Assembly: GCF_000183745.1 (NCBI RefSeq)
Contig: NC_014761.1
Location: forward strand, 372,001-436,000
Origin: Oceanithermus profundus DSM 14977
GTDB lineage: Bacteria > Deinococcota > Deinococci > Deinococcales > Marinithermaceae
Length of the DNA stretch: 64,000 nt
Reading direction: 5' to 3'
Below, piece by piece: positions 49,414 through 57,958 of the stretch. The notes under the pieces are model-generated. The model was not told the DNA's origin and did not search any database. It saw nothing but the letters and a program-made list of their open reading frames with translations. How positions within the stretch are numbered: the stretch's first letter is position 1; every line of letters starts with the position of its first letter. The translations under genes were made by a program, and so were the position numbers.

Positions 49414-51104
49414 GCCCTGACCTCCGCCGGGAGGGGGACACGGGCGTAGACCGACGTCCCCTTGCCCTCCGTGCTTTCAACGACCAGTTCACCCCCGGCC
49501 AGCTCGATGCGTTCACGCATGCCGATCAGGCCGCTGCTGCTCTCGCCCACCCGCCGGGGATCGAAGCCTATCCCGTCGTCTTCGACAACCAGCTGGACGT
49601 GGCGGTTGTGTTCCTTGAGCAGCACCGAAACGTGCCGCGCGCGGGCGTGGCGGACGACGTTGGTGAGCGCTTCTTGGGCGACCCGGTAGAGCACAGTCTC
49701 GAGTTCGGGCGGCAGCGGGTGGCTGCAATGCACGAAGACATCGCTCTCGATTTCCGCGAAGTCGGTCATCTCCTGGACCATCCGCTTAAGGGCGGCTTCA
49801 AGGCCCAGCTCGTCGAGGGCTGCGGGGCGCAACTCTCGGCCGATGCGGCGCACGTCGGAAAGCGTCGTCTCCACGAGGTGCTTTAGGGCATGCAGCGTTG
49901 GCGGCGCCGGTTCCAGCGCCTCGAGTCCCAGCCTGAGGGCGGTCAGCGACTGCCCTACCTGATCGTGCAGGTCTTTGGCTATGCGTCCTCGTTCCTCCTC
50001 CTGTGCCCTGAGTACCGCCTGGAGCAGACGGCGGCGTTCCAGCTCCTTTTCCCGAATGTGTTCGTGCACCCGCGCCCGCTCGAGCCCGTTCCTGAGGTAG
50101 TCGGCCACCGCCGCCAAGAAAGCTTCGCTGGCCGTGCCTCCCGAGAGCGCGAGCACGACCTCGTCGTTGATCCCGAGCGTTTGGAAGCCCTCAACGGGCC
50201 GGCCCAATTGCAGTTGCCGCAGCGCCGGGCACTCCGAGGGCGGAACCTTACACCCCACGCGTAGGAGGGAGCCTCTCTCGGTTGCGGGACTCAAGGCCTC
50301 GGCGCAGGAAAACCAGCGGGTTTCCACCAGCGTGTTCAGGGTGGCCCGGAGCATCTCCTGGGGGTCCAGCGTTTTGTTGAGGCGCTGACCCAGCAGGTTG
50401 AGGGTCCTCAGCTCGAGCGACCTCCGCCGGGCGGTTTCGGAGAATCGCTCCAGGGCCCTCCCAAGGACGCCCAGCTCGTCGTTCGGCACCGGGACCCGCG
50501 CGCGCTTGCCGTTTTCCAGGCTCTCCACCGCGGCGACCATGCCGCGTACCGGTGCGAGAAAAGCCTTGGTCATGCGCCCCGCTACCAGCGCGGCGGCAAG
50601 ACCCCCCAGAAGCAGGGCCAGGGCAAGGTTGGCCAGGGTGCGGCGCACGCCGTTCAGCGCGACGTTTTCGTATACGCCGAGCCAGAGGCTGCCTGCCTGC
50701 CCTCCGAGCAGTTTGACCTGCCGCTGCCGCACCGTACCCGCTTCACTGGCGATTCGTTCCCGCTGCCCCAGTTCGAGGAGCGTGTTCGGGAAACCCCCGT
50801 CGAAGGTATGGGTAAGCAGGCTGCCGCCGGGGCTCAGCAGGTAGGCGTAGGCCAAGTCGGGATGCTGCCGTTGGGCGCGTTTGAGGATGCGCCGCACCGT
50901 GTAGAGGTCGTTCATCAGCACGTAGTCGGTGAGCTCGCCGGCCAGGCTCTTCGACAGGCCTTCGATGCGAGCGTCGAGCGCATGGTTGGCCTGATCGCTG
51001 AGGATGACGTAAGCGGAAAGCCACAGGCCGCCCCCTACGATGGCAAAGGTAACCGCGACGATCCCTAGGAGCTTGGTGCGCAGGCTGACGTTACGGCGCG
51101 GCAT
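49410..51104 (-). CDS. NarX-like sensor histidine kinase
   Basis: A 564-aa membrane kinase with two helices (about 11-35 and 154-176) enclosing a ~118-residue outer sensing loop. A HAMP region to about 230, a GAF-like central module (240-340), a HisKA_3 dimerisation domain with the phosphorylated His380 (GRIAKDLHDQVGQS) and a C-terminal HATPase (VYRVAQEALTNVVRHA-like, GIGFD, GLIGMRER) follow. The central module has three cysteines (about 267, 285, 292), recalling the Cys-containing module of NarX. The gene overlaps the PhnD-like gene by 14 bp. Confidence 0.9.
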   Translation of the reverse strand: MPRRNVSLRTKLLGIVAVTFAIVGGGLWLSAYVILSDQANHALDARIEGLSKSLAGELTDYVLMNDLYTVRRILKRAQRQHPDLAYAYLLSPGGSLLTHTFDGGFPNTLLELGQRERIASEAGTVRQRQVKLLGGQAGSLWLGVYENVALNGVRRTLANLALALLLGGLAAALVAGRMTKAFLAPVRGMVAAVESLENGKRARVPVPNDELGVLGRALERFSETARRRSLELRTLNLLGQRLNKTLDPQEMLRATLNTLVETRWFSCAEALSPATERGSLLRVGCKVPPSECPALRQLQLGRPVEGFQTLGINDEVVLALSGGTASEAFLAAVADYLRNGLERARVHEHIREKELERRRLLQAVLRAQEEERGRIAKDLHDQVGQSLTALRLGLEALEPAPPTLHALKHLVETTLSDVRRIGRELRPAALDELGLEAALKRMVQEMTDFAEIESDVFVHCSHPLPPELETVLYRVAQEALTNVVRHARARHVSVLLKEHNRHVQLVVEDDGIGFDPRRVGESSSGLIGMRERIELAGGELVVESTEGKGTSVYARVPLPAEVRA

Positions 51105-51978
51105 GTTGCTCCTCCAGGAACTGCGCCCAGACCCGCCGGTAGGGTGCAGAGTCCGTGGGTGTGAACCGGGCGATGTGCAGGGGGCTCAACAGGCTGTTGT
51201 CGAGCGAGGTGAGGGCTGCGAGCAGGCCGCGCACCTGCGTTTCAGGTAGATCGGAGCGTACGACCAAAGGCGGGGGTGGATCCTCGGGGCTTTCCCAGAA
51301 CACCCGCAACTCCCGCCCGAGCCCAGGGTCTTCTTTGAGGAGGCCGAAGTACACGATTCCATCAACCGCTGCGGCGTCGACGAACCCGTCGAGCAACGCG
51401 CGAATGGAACGGTCGTGTGAATAGGTGAAGACGGTTTGCGAGAAAAAGGTACGGGCGTCCACGCCCCGGTTCCGGAAGAACCGCTGTGGCCAGGCGAAAC
51501 CGGTGTTGGAAAGCGGGTCCACGAAGGCGAAGCGGTGATTCGCCAGGTCCTCAAGCCTTTGCACCTGCATCGCGGTGCGGGTGAGGATCACCGAGCGGTA
51601 GGGGGCGTATTCATAGGGGACCCCGGCGGCGACGGCGCGCAGGTAGCCTTCGGAAACGCCTTTCCCTGCCGCCAGCGTGCAGAGGAACCCCACCTGCGCC
51701 GTGCCCTCCCGCAGCAGCTCGAGCACGTCGGAGTAGGTGCGGCGCTGAAGGACCACCACGTCGCGCCCTAGTTTTTCGGCCAGCGCGCCGGCGAGGCGGC
51801 GGTAGGGTTCCGAAGCCCGGGGCGAGAGCATCCCAGCCACCGCCACGACCAGCGCCTCCCCGCTGTCGGGAACGCGCACCTCGGGAACGGAGGGATCGAG
51901 CTCTCCCAGCCGGACGCTCGGGAGTTGCGGAGAGCACCCCGCCAGGACCAGCAGGAAGAGAACAGCGATTCGGCGCAT
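51091..51978 (-). CDS. PhnD-like periplasmic binding lipoprotein (sensor component)
   Basis: A 295-aa lipoprotein (lipobox VLAGCSP, Cys15) of the PhnD/phosphonate-binding superfamily: LVVAVAGMLSPRASEPYRRL near 43-62, FAFVDPLSNTGFAWPQRFF near 149-167 and AAAVDGIVYFGLL near 204-216. Fused or encoded next to histidine kinases, such proteins act as ligand sensors (TtrS, AioX/ArxX). It is therefore probably the ligand receptor of this three-gene sensing unit, not a transporter. A TAGGAT box lies 9 nt before the ATG, divergent from the respiratory operon. Confidence 0.85.
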   Translation of the reverse strand: MRRIAVLFLLVLAGCSPQLPSVRLGELDPSVPEVRVPDSGEALVVAVAGMLSPRASEPYRRLAGALAEKLGRDVVVLQRRTYSDVLELLREGTAQVGFLCTLAAGKGVSEGYLRAVAAGVPYEYAPYRSVILTRTAMQVQRLEDLANHRFAFVDPLSNTGFAWPQRFFRNRGVDARTFFSQTVFTYSHDRSIRALLDGFVDAAAVDGIVYFGLLKEDPGLGRELRVFWESPEDPPPPLVVRSDLPETQVRGLLAALTSLDNSLLSPLHIARFTPTDSAPYRRVWAQFLEEQHAAP

Positions 51979-52040
51979 CTTTCCTCTATCCTAGCCGACC
52001 CGTGGAATCGTCACCGGGAGGGACGTCCTGCCGCGATGTA

Positions 52041-52076
52041 GGAGTTTGAACCACAAATCGACTGGGACAAACCTCC
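52041..52076. promoter_or_regulatory. Candidate regulator-binding inverted repeat in the divergent promoter region
   Basis: GGAGTTTG (52041-52048) and CAAACCTCC (52068-52076) are near-inverse half-sites 19 bp apart, in the gap between the sensor gene and the ferredoxin gene. A TAGGGT -10-like box for the right-hand operon lies at 52123-52128. This is the natural place for the NarL-type regulator to bind; not demonstrated. Confidence 0.45.
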
Positions 52077-52151
52077 CAGGCAACGTGGGAAGCCGACGGA
52101 CCCGCGCGTCCGTGACCCCGCCTAGGGTGAGGGCAAGAAAGGGGGAAAGCT

Positions 52152-53048
52152 ATGGCCAACCACGAGGACCGACGCGATTTTTTAGAGAAGGTGGCCTCTG
52201 CCGTTTTCGCCGGCATGGTGCTTGGCGGGGCGAAGGTCGAGGCGCAGCGTCCCGACAGCGGTGTCGAACCGACGCCGCCACCGCCCTTCAAGATTGGTGC
52301 GGAGGCCCAGGAGGACGTGCTGCTGCGCATGCAGCGCGACCTGCAACGGGCGCTTACGAAACCAATCGATCAGCGCAGGTGGGGTATGGTCATCGACACC
52401 CGCAAGTGCGTGGGCTGCCATGCCTGCACCGTAGGGTGCGTGATGGAGAACAAGCTTCCGCCCGGCGTGGTTTACCGCCCCGTCATCGACATGGAGGTCG
52501 GCGAGTATCCGAACGTGGACCGCAGGTTCCTGCCGCGGCCCTGCATGCAGTGCGACAAACCGCCGTGCGTGCCCGTATGTCCAGTGGGAGCGACCTGGAA
52601 GCGCAAGGACGGCATCGTCGAGATCGACTACGACGCTTGCATTGGCTGCCGTTACTGCATCACCGCCTGCCCTTACAGTGCCCGCACCTTCGATTTCGGC
52701 GAAAACTGGACCGACGCCGCCGCTGCCGGAAAGGACGGTCCGCTGGCGCTGGAGACGGGTCGCATCTACGAGGAGCTGCCCAACTTCGAATACGGAGAGA
52801 CCTGGGAGCGTGGCGAGGGCATAATCCCGCAAAGCCCGGTGGGCAATGCCCGCAAGTGCACCTTCTGCATTCACCGCGTCGAGAAAGGCGTACTGCCCAT
52901 GTGCGCGACCACCTGCATCGGCCGCGCCACCTTTTTTGGCGACTTCAACGATCCCGAATCGCTGGTTTCCGAGCTGATCGCGCGCAACAACGCCGTTCGG
53001 CTCAAAGAAGAGCTGGGTACGGAGCCGAAGGTCTACTACCTGGTCTAG
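52152..53048 (+). CDS. Four-cluster ferredoxin subunit of a molybdopterin oxidoreductase (TtrB-like)
   Basis: A 298-aa protein with a twin-arginine-type N-terminus (RRDFLEK then a hydrophobic stretch), suggesting Tat export. Ferredoxin-type cysteine motifs are [35 protein letters not shown] and CTFC, with a final CATTC, enough for four [4Fe-4S] clusters. It passes electrons between the membrane subunit and the catalytic subunit on the outer face. The order B-C-A matches ttrBCA and srdBCA operons. The ribosome site is AAAGGGGGAAAG. Confidence 0.92.
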   Translation: MANHEDRRDFLEKVASAVFAGMVLGGAKVEAQRPDSGVEPTPPPPFKIGAEAQEDVLLRMQRDLQRALTKPIDQRRWGMVIDTRKCVGCHACTVGCVMENKLPPGVVYRPVIDMEVGEYPNVDRRFLPRPCMQCDKPPCVPVCPVGATWKRKDGIVEIDYDACIGCRYCITACPYSARTFDFGENWTDAAAAGKDGPLALETGRIYEELPNFEYGETWERGEGIIPQSPVGNARKCTFCIHRVEKGVLPMCATTCIGRATFFGDFNDPESLVSELIARNNAVRLKEELGTEPKVYYLV

Positions 53049-53059
53049 AGGAGGCGGTC

Positions 53060-54253
53060 ATGGTACAGAAGAAATACCCTTACGGATGGTTGTCGGTGGT
53101 GGGCTGGGTAGCCTGGCTGGCCCTAGCCGTGTTCGGTGGGTGGGGCCTGATCGATCGGTTCCTCTACGGCCACCGGCTGGCGGACTACAGTTCGTACGTG
53201 CCCTGGGGGCACTGGGTGGCGGCCTACATCTACTTCATCGGGCTTTCCGCCGGCGCTTTCCTGCTTTCCAGCCTGGTCTACGTTTTCGGGGTGAGGCAGC
53301 TCGAGCGCATCGCCAAGCTTTCGCTGTTCACGGCGATCGTCACCCTGCTTATGGCGCTGGTCACGATCTGGTTCGACCTGGGGCACCTCGAACGCTTCTT
53401 CTACGTCTTCACCCGCCCCAACTTCCACTCCATGATGGCTTGGATGGTCTGGTTGTACACGGCCTACTTCATTCTGCTTGTGGTCGAGCTCTACTACGCG
53501 ATCCGAAAGGACGCCGTCAGCGACACCGGGCTCAAGGCGCGCTACCAGCGTTACCTCACCTGGTTGGGCGGGGTCGGCATTCCGCTGGCGGTTGCGTTTC
53601 ACGGCGGGGTTGGCGCCCTCTTCGCCACCGTCATCGCCCGTGACCTTTGGCATACGCCGATCTACCCAATTCTTTTCCTCACCGGCGCGCTGCTCTCGGG
53701 CGGGGCGTTGATGACCGTGGTGGTCGCGTACTTCTGGCCCAACCGCTCCCCCGCCTGGCGGGAAACGGTGACCTACCTGGGCAAGGTGGTGCTGGGCCTG
53801 CTGCTGCTCGATGCGCTGCTCGAGTGGGCCGAGTACTCCATCCCGATGTGGTACGGCATCGGCGCCGAGTACGACAAGCTCATGTACGTCCTTTTCGGCC
53901 CGTTCTGGTGGAACTTCTGGATCGTGCACGTGCTGCTTGGCGTGTTGGTTCCGCTGGTCCTGCTGGTGGGGTACCGGAAGCCTTGGGGAATCGCCCTGGC
54001 CAGCCTGTTGATTACCGTGACCTTCTTCGCGGTGCGCCTGAACTTGGTCATCCCCGGACTCGTCTTCCCCGAGCTCAGGGGGCTCGAGCGCAGCTACACC
54101 GACCCCGTTCCCCCGGTGAACCGTCTGAGCTTCGACTACCTGCCCTCGGTCTTCGAATGGCAGATCTTCTTCGGCGTGATCGCCATGGGGATCGCGCTCT
54201 TCTACATCGGCTACCGCTGGTTGGCGCTCGTAACCGACAAGGAGGTGGCATGA
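53060..54253 (+). CDS. NrfD/PsrC-family membrane subunit (TtrC-like)
   Basis: A 397-aa integral membrane protein with nine or ten predicted helices. WVAAYIYFIGLSAGAFLLSS near 50-69, FDLGHLERFFYVFTRPNFHS near 107-126 and ALLEWAEYSIP near 253-263 are typical of NrfD/PsrC proteins, which oxidise or reduce quinone and link it to the ferredoxin subunit. GAGGCGGTC precedes ATG 53060. The TGA is one base before the ATG of the catalytic subunit. Confidence 0.92.
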   Translation: MVQKKYPYGWLSVVGWVAWLALAVFGGWGLIDRFLYGHRLADYSSYVPWGHWVAAYIYFIGLSAGAFLLSSLVYVFGVRQLERIAKLSLFTAIVTLLMALVTIWFDLGHLERFFYVFTRPNFHSMMAWMVWLYTAYFILLVVELYYAIRKDAVSDTGLKARYQRYLTWLGGVGIPLAVAFHGGVGALFATVIARDLWHTPIYPILFLTGALLSGGALMTVVVAYFWPNRSPAWRETVTYLGKVVLGLLLLDALLEWAEYSIPMWYGIGAEYDKLMYVLFGPFWWNFWIVHVLLGVLVPLVLLVGYRKPWGIALASLLITVTFFAVRLNLVIPGLVFPELRGLERSYTDPVPPVNRLSFDYLPSVFEWQIFFGVIAMGIALFYIGYRWLALVTDKEVA

Positions 54254-54254
54254 A

Positions 54255-57200
54255 ATGAAAGTCAACCGCAGGGATCTTTTGAAAGCGGGTGCGGTTTCCG
54301 GGGCCGGCGCGCTGCTGGGCGCCGAGGGGCTCCGGCTGATGAACCGCGCCATGGCCCAGGGCGAGGGTACTTACCCGCTGGTGGAGCCGGAGAACATCAT
54401 CTACGGTCTTTGCCTGCAATGCCATACCGAGTGCACCTTGAAGATCAAGCTGCAGGACGGTGTGGTTTCCAAGATCGACGGGAACCCCTTCAGCCCGGGC
54501 AACATGCAGCCGCAACTCGACTACGCCACCTCGCCCCGGCAAGCGGCGAAGGTGGACGGTTCGATCTGCCCCAAGGGGCAGGCCGGGGTGCAGACGCAGT
54601 ACGACCCCTACCGAATTCGTAAGGTGCTCAAACGCGCCGGCCCCCGGGGTAGCGGCAAATGGAAGGCGATCCCGTTCGACCAGGCCATCGACGAGATCGT
54701 GAGCGGCGGCAAACTCTTCGCCGACATTGGTGACGATCGGGTCTACCCGGGTTTCAAGGACGTCTTCAAGCTCCAGGACGCCCGGCTCGCCAAAGAATTG
54801 GCCGCCGACGTCGCCGCGATTCGCGCCGGCCGGATGACGGTCCAGGAGTTCAAGCGGAAGCACAGCGCCCACCTGGACCTGCTCATCGACCCGGACCACC
54901 CCGACCTCGGTCCCAAGAACAATCAGTTCGTCTTCATGGCCGGTCGCATCGAGCACGGGCGCAAGGAATATGCCAAGCGGTTTACCTTTGGCGGCCTGGG
55001 CTCGATCAATTGGTACGCCCACACCACCATCTGCGAGCAGGCCCACCACGTCGCCTACAAGTACGCCACCGCTCAGTGGGTCGAAAAACTCGGCAAATAC
55101 AGCTGGAAGAAGGGCAAGGATCACATGAAGCCCGACTTCGAGGGCGCCGAGTTCGTGATCTTCTGGGGTACCGGTTTCGCCGAAGCCAACTTCGGACCCC
55201 CGCCGATGACGCCGCAGGTCACCCAGGCGTCCACCGACGGCAAGCTCAAGTACGCCGTGATCGACCCCCGCCTTTCCAAGTCGGCGGCGCACGGCTGGTG
55301 GATTCCGGTCAAGCCGGGCGGCGACCTGGCCCTGGCGCTCGGTATGATCCGCTGGATCATCGAAAACCGGCGTTACGATGCCGCCTTCCTGAGGAACGCC
55401 AACAAGGCGGCGGCGACCGCCGACGGCGAGAAGAGCTGGAGCAACGCGACTTGGCTCGTCAATCCCGAGACCGGCCGTTTCATTCGCGCCAGCGAGCTTG
55501 GTCTGGGTGGAGAAGGTGAGTTCGTGGTTCTCGCCTCCGGCCGGCCGGTGGCGGTGGATCCGTACGACACCGAACAACCGGTGACGGGAGACCTCGAAGT
55601 CGACACCAGGATCGGCGGCTTGCCCGCCAAGTCCGCCTTCCTGGTGTTGAAGGAGGAAGTCTTCAAGCATGACCTCGACTTCTACGCCCGGGAGGCCGGC
55701 CTGGAGAAGGCGACCATCGTCGACCTGGCCCGTGAGTTCACCAGCCACGGCAAGCGGGCGGCGATCGACTTCTACCGCGGCCCCATCAAGTTCACCTACG
55801 GGTACTACGCCGCGCAAGCGATCATCCATCTGAACCTGCTCATCGGCAACATCGATCACAAGGGCGGCTTGGTCGTCGGCGGCGGCAAGTACAACGCCAT
55901 GGGCGGCGTCTTCGACCTCAAGAAGATGCACACCGGTGCCCTCACCCCGTTCGGCGTCAAGAGCAACCGCGAGGCGAGCGGCCCCTACGAGACCAGCACC
56001 CTCTTCAAGCGCGACGGCTACCCCGCCAAGCGGCCCTGGTTCCCCTTTACCGACGACGTCTACCAAGAAATCGTGCCCTCTGCGGCGTCGGGTTATCCGT
56101 ACCCGATCAAGATCCTCTGGTTGCACAAGGGTACCCCGGTGCTCGCGACCCCGGCCGGCCACCTGCAGATCGACATGCTGAAAGATCCCGACAAGATTCC
56201 GCTCTATATTGCCGACGACATCGTCATTGGGGAGACGAGCATGTATGCCGACTACGTCTTCCCGGATCTGACCTACCTGGAGCGTTGGGCCTTCGAGGGG
56301 TTCAGTCCGGCGATCAAGGTAAAGAGCTGGAAGTTGCGTCAGCCGGCCGCGGCTCCGGTACCCGAGATCGTCGAGATCGACGGGGAGGCGATGCCCATCA
56401 GCATGGAGTCGGTGATGCTGGCCATCGCCAAGAAGCTGCGTGCGCCCGGTTACGGCAAAGACGGCTTCGCCACCAGTTGGGACTTCAACCGCCCCGAGGA
56501 CTATTACCTCAAGATGGTCGCCAACGTGGCGATGCAGGATCCGCCGGTCCCCGCGGCGCCGGACGCCGAGGTCGAATTGCTGCGTAAGGCGCGGCGTCAC
56601 CTTCCCAAGGCCGTCTTCGACGAGAACAAGTGGCGCAGGGCCGTCGGCGGCGGCGTGTGGCGCCAGGTGGTGACGGTGCTGAACCGTGGCGGCCGGTTCG
56701 AGGCCTGGGACAAGGCCTACGCGCCGGACGGCGAGTTCGTGGCCCACACCTGGTCCAAGCTGATGAACCTTTACGCCGAGCCCGTCGGCACGGGGGTGCA
56801 CTCGGTGACCGCGAAGCGCCTCTCCGGCGTGCCCCGGTTCGAGCGGATGACCGGTTTCGACGGCACGGAGATCGAATTCCCCTCCGAATACGATTTGAAG
56901 CTCTTCACCTACAAGGAGATCTACGGTGGCCAGTCGCGCACCTCGGGCAACTACGCCGCCCAACAGGCGATCCAGCCCGAAAACTTCGTGCACGTCAGCG
57001 CCAAGGACGCCGAGCGACTTGGTCTCCGGGACGGTGACGTGGTGCAGGTGCGCTCCCCCGATTTCGAGGGGGTTTTCGAGGTGGCGCCCGGTCGGCGCGA
57101 GCGCGTCGAGGGCAAGGTGCGGGTCAGCCAGGGGATTCGTCCCGGTTCCGTGGCCATCTCCTGGCATTACGGGCATTGGGCTTACGGGTCCAGCGACGTC

Positions 57201-57449
57201 GAGATCGACGGTACGACCGTGCCGGGCGATTCCACCCGGAGCCGGGGCTTGGTGCCCAACCCGGCGATGGCCGTGGACCCCTACCTCAAGGACGTCTGCC
57301 TCACCGATCCCATCGCCGGCGATTCGGCCTACGGCGGGACCTACGTCAAGCTCGTCAAGATCAAGCGCGTCGGTGTGGGCGGGGCGGGCCGGAATTCGCA
57401 AGCGACCGCCGTGGAGGAAGCGGCACGTGCGCTGTTCGGCAACTCTTAG
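54255..57449 (+). CDS. Molybdopterin oxidoreductase catalytic subunit (TtrA-like; substrate unproven)
   Basis: A 1064-aa DMSO-reductase-superfamily protein with a Tat signal (NRRDLLKAGAV, about 1-35). An N-terminal [4Fe-4S] site is formed by Cys53, Cys56, Cys60 and Cys105. A likely molybdenum ligand is Cys260 in HTTICEQAHH. The C-terminal molybdopterin-dinucleotide domain begins near 900 (RTSGNYAAQQAIQPENFVHV). Length and B-C-A order favour the tetrathionate reductase/selenate reductase clade. Arsenate/arsenite (Arr/Arx) or polysulfide reductases are alternatives. It probably faces outward and is fed by the NrfD subunit. Confidence 0.88.
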   Translation: MKVNRRDLLKAGAVSGAGALLGAEGLRLMNRAMAQGEGTYPLVEPENIIYGLCLQCHTECTLKIKLQDGVVSKIDGNPFSPGNMQPQLDYATSPRQAAKVDGSICPKGQAGVQTQYDPYRIRKVLKRAGPRGSGKWKAIPFDQAIDEIVSGGKLFADIGDDRVYPGFKDVFKLQDARLAKELAADVAAIRAGRMTVQEFKRKHSAHLDLLIDPDHPDLGPKNNQFVFMAGRIEHGRKEYAKRFTFGGLGSINWYAHTTICEQAHHVAYKYATAQWVEKLGKYSWKKGKDHMKPDFEGAEFVIFWGTGFAEANFGPPPMTPQVTQASTDGKLKYAVIDPRLSKSAAHGWWIPVKPGGDLALALGMIRWIIENRRYDAAFLRNANKAAATADGEKSWSNATWLVNPETGRFIRASELGLGGEGEFVVLASGRPVAVDPYDTEQPVTGDLEVDTRIGGLPAKSAFLVLKEEVFKHDLDFYAREAGLEKATIVDLAREFTSHGKRAAIDFYRGPIKFTYGYYAAQAIIHLNLLIGNIDHKGGLVVGGGKYNAMGGVFDLKKMHTGALTPFGVKSNREASGPYETSTLFKRDGYPAKRPWFPFTDDVYQEIVPSAASGYPYPIKILWLHKGTPVLATPAGHLQIDMLKDPDKIPLYIADDIVIGETSMYADYVFPDLTYLERWAFEGFSPAIKVKSWKLRQPAAAPVPEIVEIDGEAMPISMESVMLAIAKKLRAPGYGKDGFATSWDFNRPEDYYLKMVANVAMQDPPVPAAPDAEVELLRKARRHLPKAVFDENKWRRAVGGGVWRQVVTVLNRGGRFEAWDKAYAPDGEFVAHTWSKLMNLYAEPVGTGVHSVTAKRLSGVPRFERMTGFDGTEIEFPSEYDLKLFTYKEIYGGQSRTSGNYAAQQAIQPENFVHVSAKDAERLGLRDGDVVQVRSPDFEGVFEVAPGRRERVEGKVRVSQGIRPGSVAISWHYGHWAYGSSDVEIDGTTVPGDSTRSRGLVPNPAMAVDPYLKDVCLTDPIAGDSAYGGTYVKLVKIKRVGVGGAGRNSQATAVEEAARALFGNS

Positions 57450-57460
57450 AGGGAGGTAAC

Positions 57461-57486
57461 GGGGCGGGGACGCGCGTCCCCGCCCC
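57461..57486 (+). terminator. GC-rich palindrome after the catalytic subunit gene
   Basis: GGGGCGGGGACGC and its inverse form a perfect 26-bp palindrome, followed by CCGTTTC. It is a probable terminator or attenuator, because the next start codon lies only 6 nt beyond it. Confidence 0.65.
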
Positions 57487-57492
57487 CGTTTC

Positions 57493-57891
57493 ATGAAACG
57501 CCTGATGGTCTGGACGCTGTTGTTCGCGGGCCTCGCCCTTGCGGGAGCTCCCATCGAGATACGGTTTGCCGCCGGGGGGCCCGATCCGCCCCGGCTGCAC
57601 GTGCCCACCGACCAACCCTATACCCTGGTCCTGCTCAATCAAACGAACGTGCCGGCCCGGCTGTTCTTCGACCAGGAGGCGGAGCTGAGTTCTCCAGAAC
57701 GGGCCTTCGCCGCCCGCTTTATGGACAAGGGCCCGCTCGTGGTGCCGGCTGCGGGGCGGCTCGAGCTGGAGTACTGGCCCACCCGGACGGGAATCCTGCA
57801 CTTGCGGGTTGCGGAGGGACCCGCCCGGTTCCTGCTCGAGCTGATCCTCGAGCCTCCCGAGTACTACGAGGGGCCTTCAGGGTGCAGCTGA
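57493..57891 (+). CDS. Small exported beta-sandwich (cupredoxin-like) protein
   Basis: A 132-aa protein with a signal peptide (about 1-18, ALAGAPIE). The mature part alternates short hydrophobic strands, including HVPTDQPYTLVLLNQTNVPA, LEYWPTRTGILHLRVAEG and FLLELILEPPEYYEG, resembling the cupredoxin-like Cupredoxin_1/PSCyt fold. The usual Cys/His/Met copper ligands are not evident. The ATG has no ribosome site and sits in the centre of the palindrome GTTTCATGAAAC, just after a terminator-like hairpin, so translation may be tightly limited. Context suggests an accessory of the respiratory complex. Confidence 0.75.
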   Translation: MKRLMVWTLLFAGLALAGAPIEIRFAAGGPDPPRLHVPTDQPYTLVLLNQTNVPARLFFDQEAELSSPERAFAARFMDKGPLVVPAAGRLELEYWPTRTGILHLRVAEGPARFLLELILEPPEYYEGPSGCS

Positions 57892-57913
57892 CCCCGCTTC
57901 GGCGGCTTCGACG

Positions 57914-57943
57914 AACGACCCCCCGCTGCGGCGGGGGGTCGTT
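57914..57943. terminator. Bidirectional terminator between convergent genes
   Basis: AACGACCCCCCGC (57914-57926) and GCGGGGGGTCGTT (57931-57943) form a perfect 13-bp stem with a TGCG loop, between the small exported protein and clpB, which run towards each other. Confidence 0.85.
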
Positions 57944-57958
57944 GCGGAGATCGATTCC

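Noticed and set aside
54255-57449. Calling the catalytic subunit a nitrate reductase or formate dehydrogenase
   Set aside because: The NrfD partner, PhnD-like sensor, length and B-C-A order fit the Ttr/Srd/Arr/Psr group; no TGA-coded selenocysteine or Nar-type partner genes are present.
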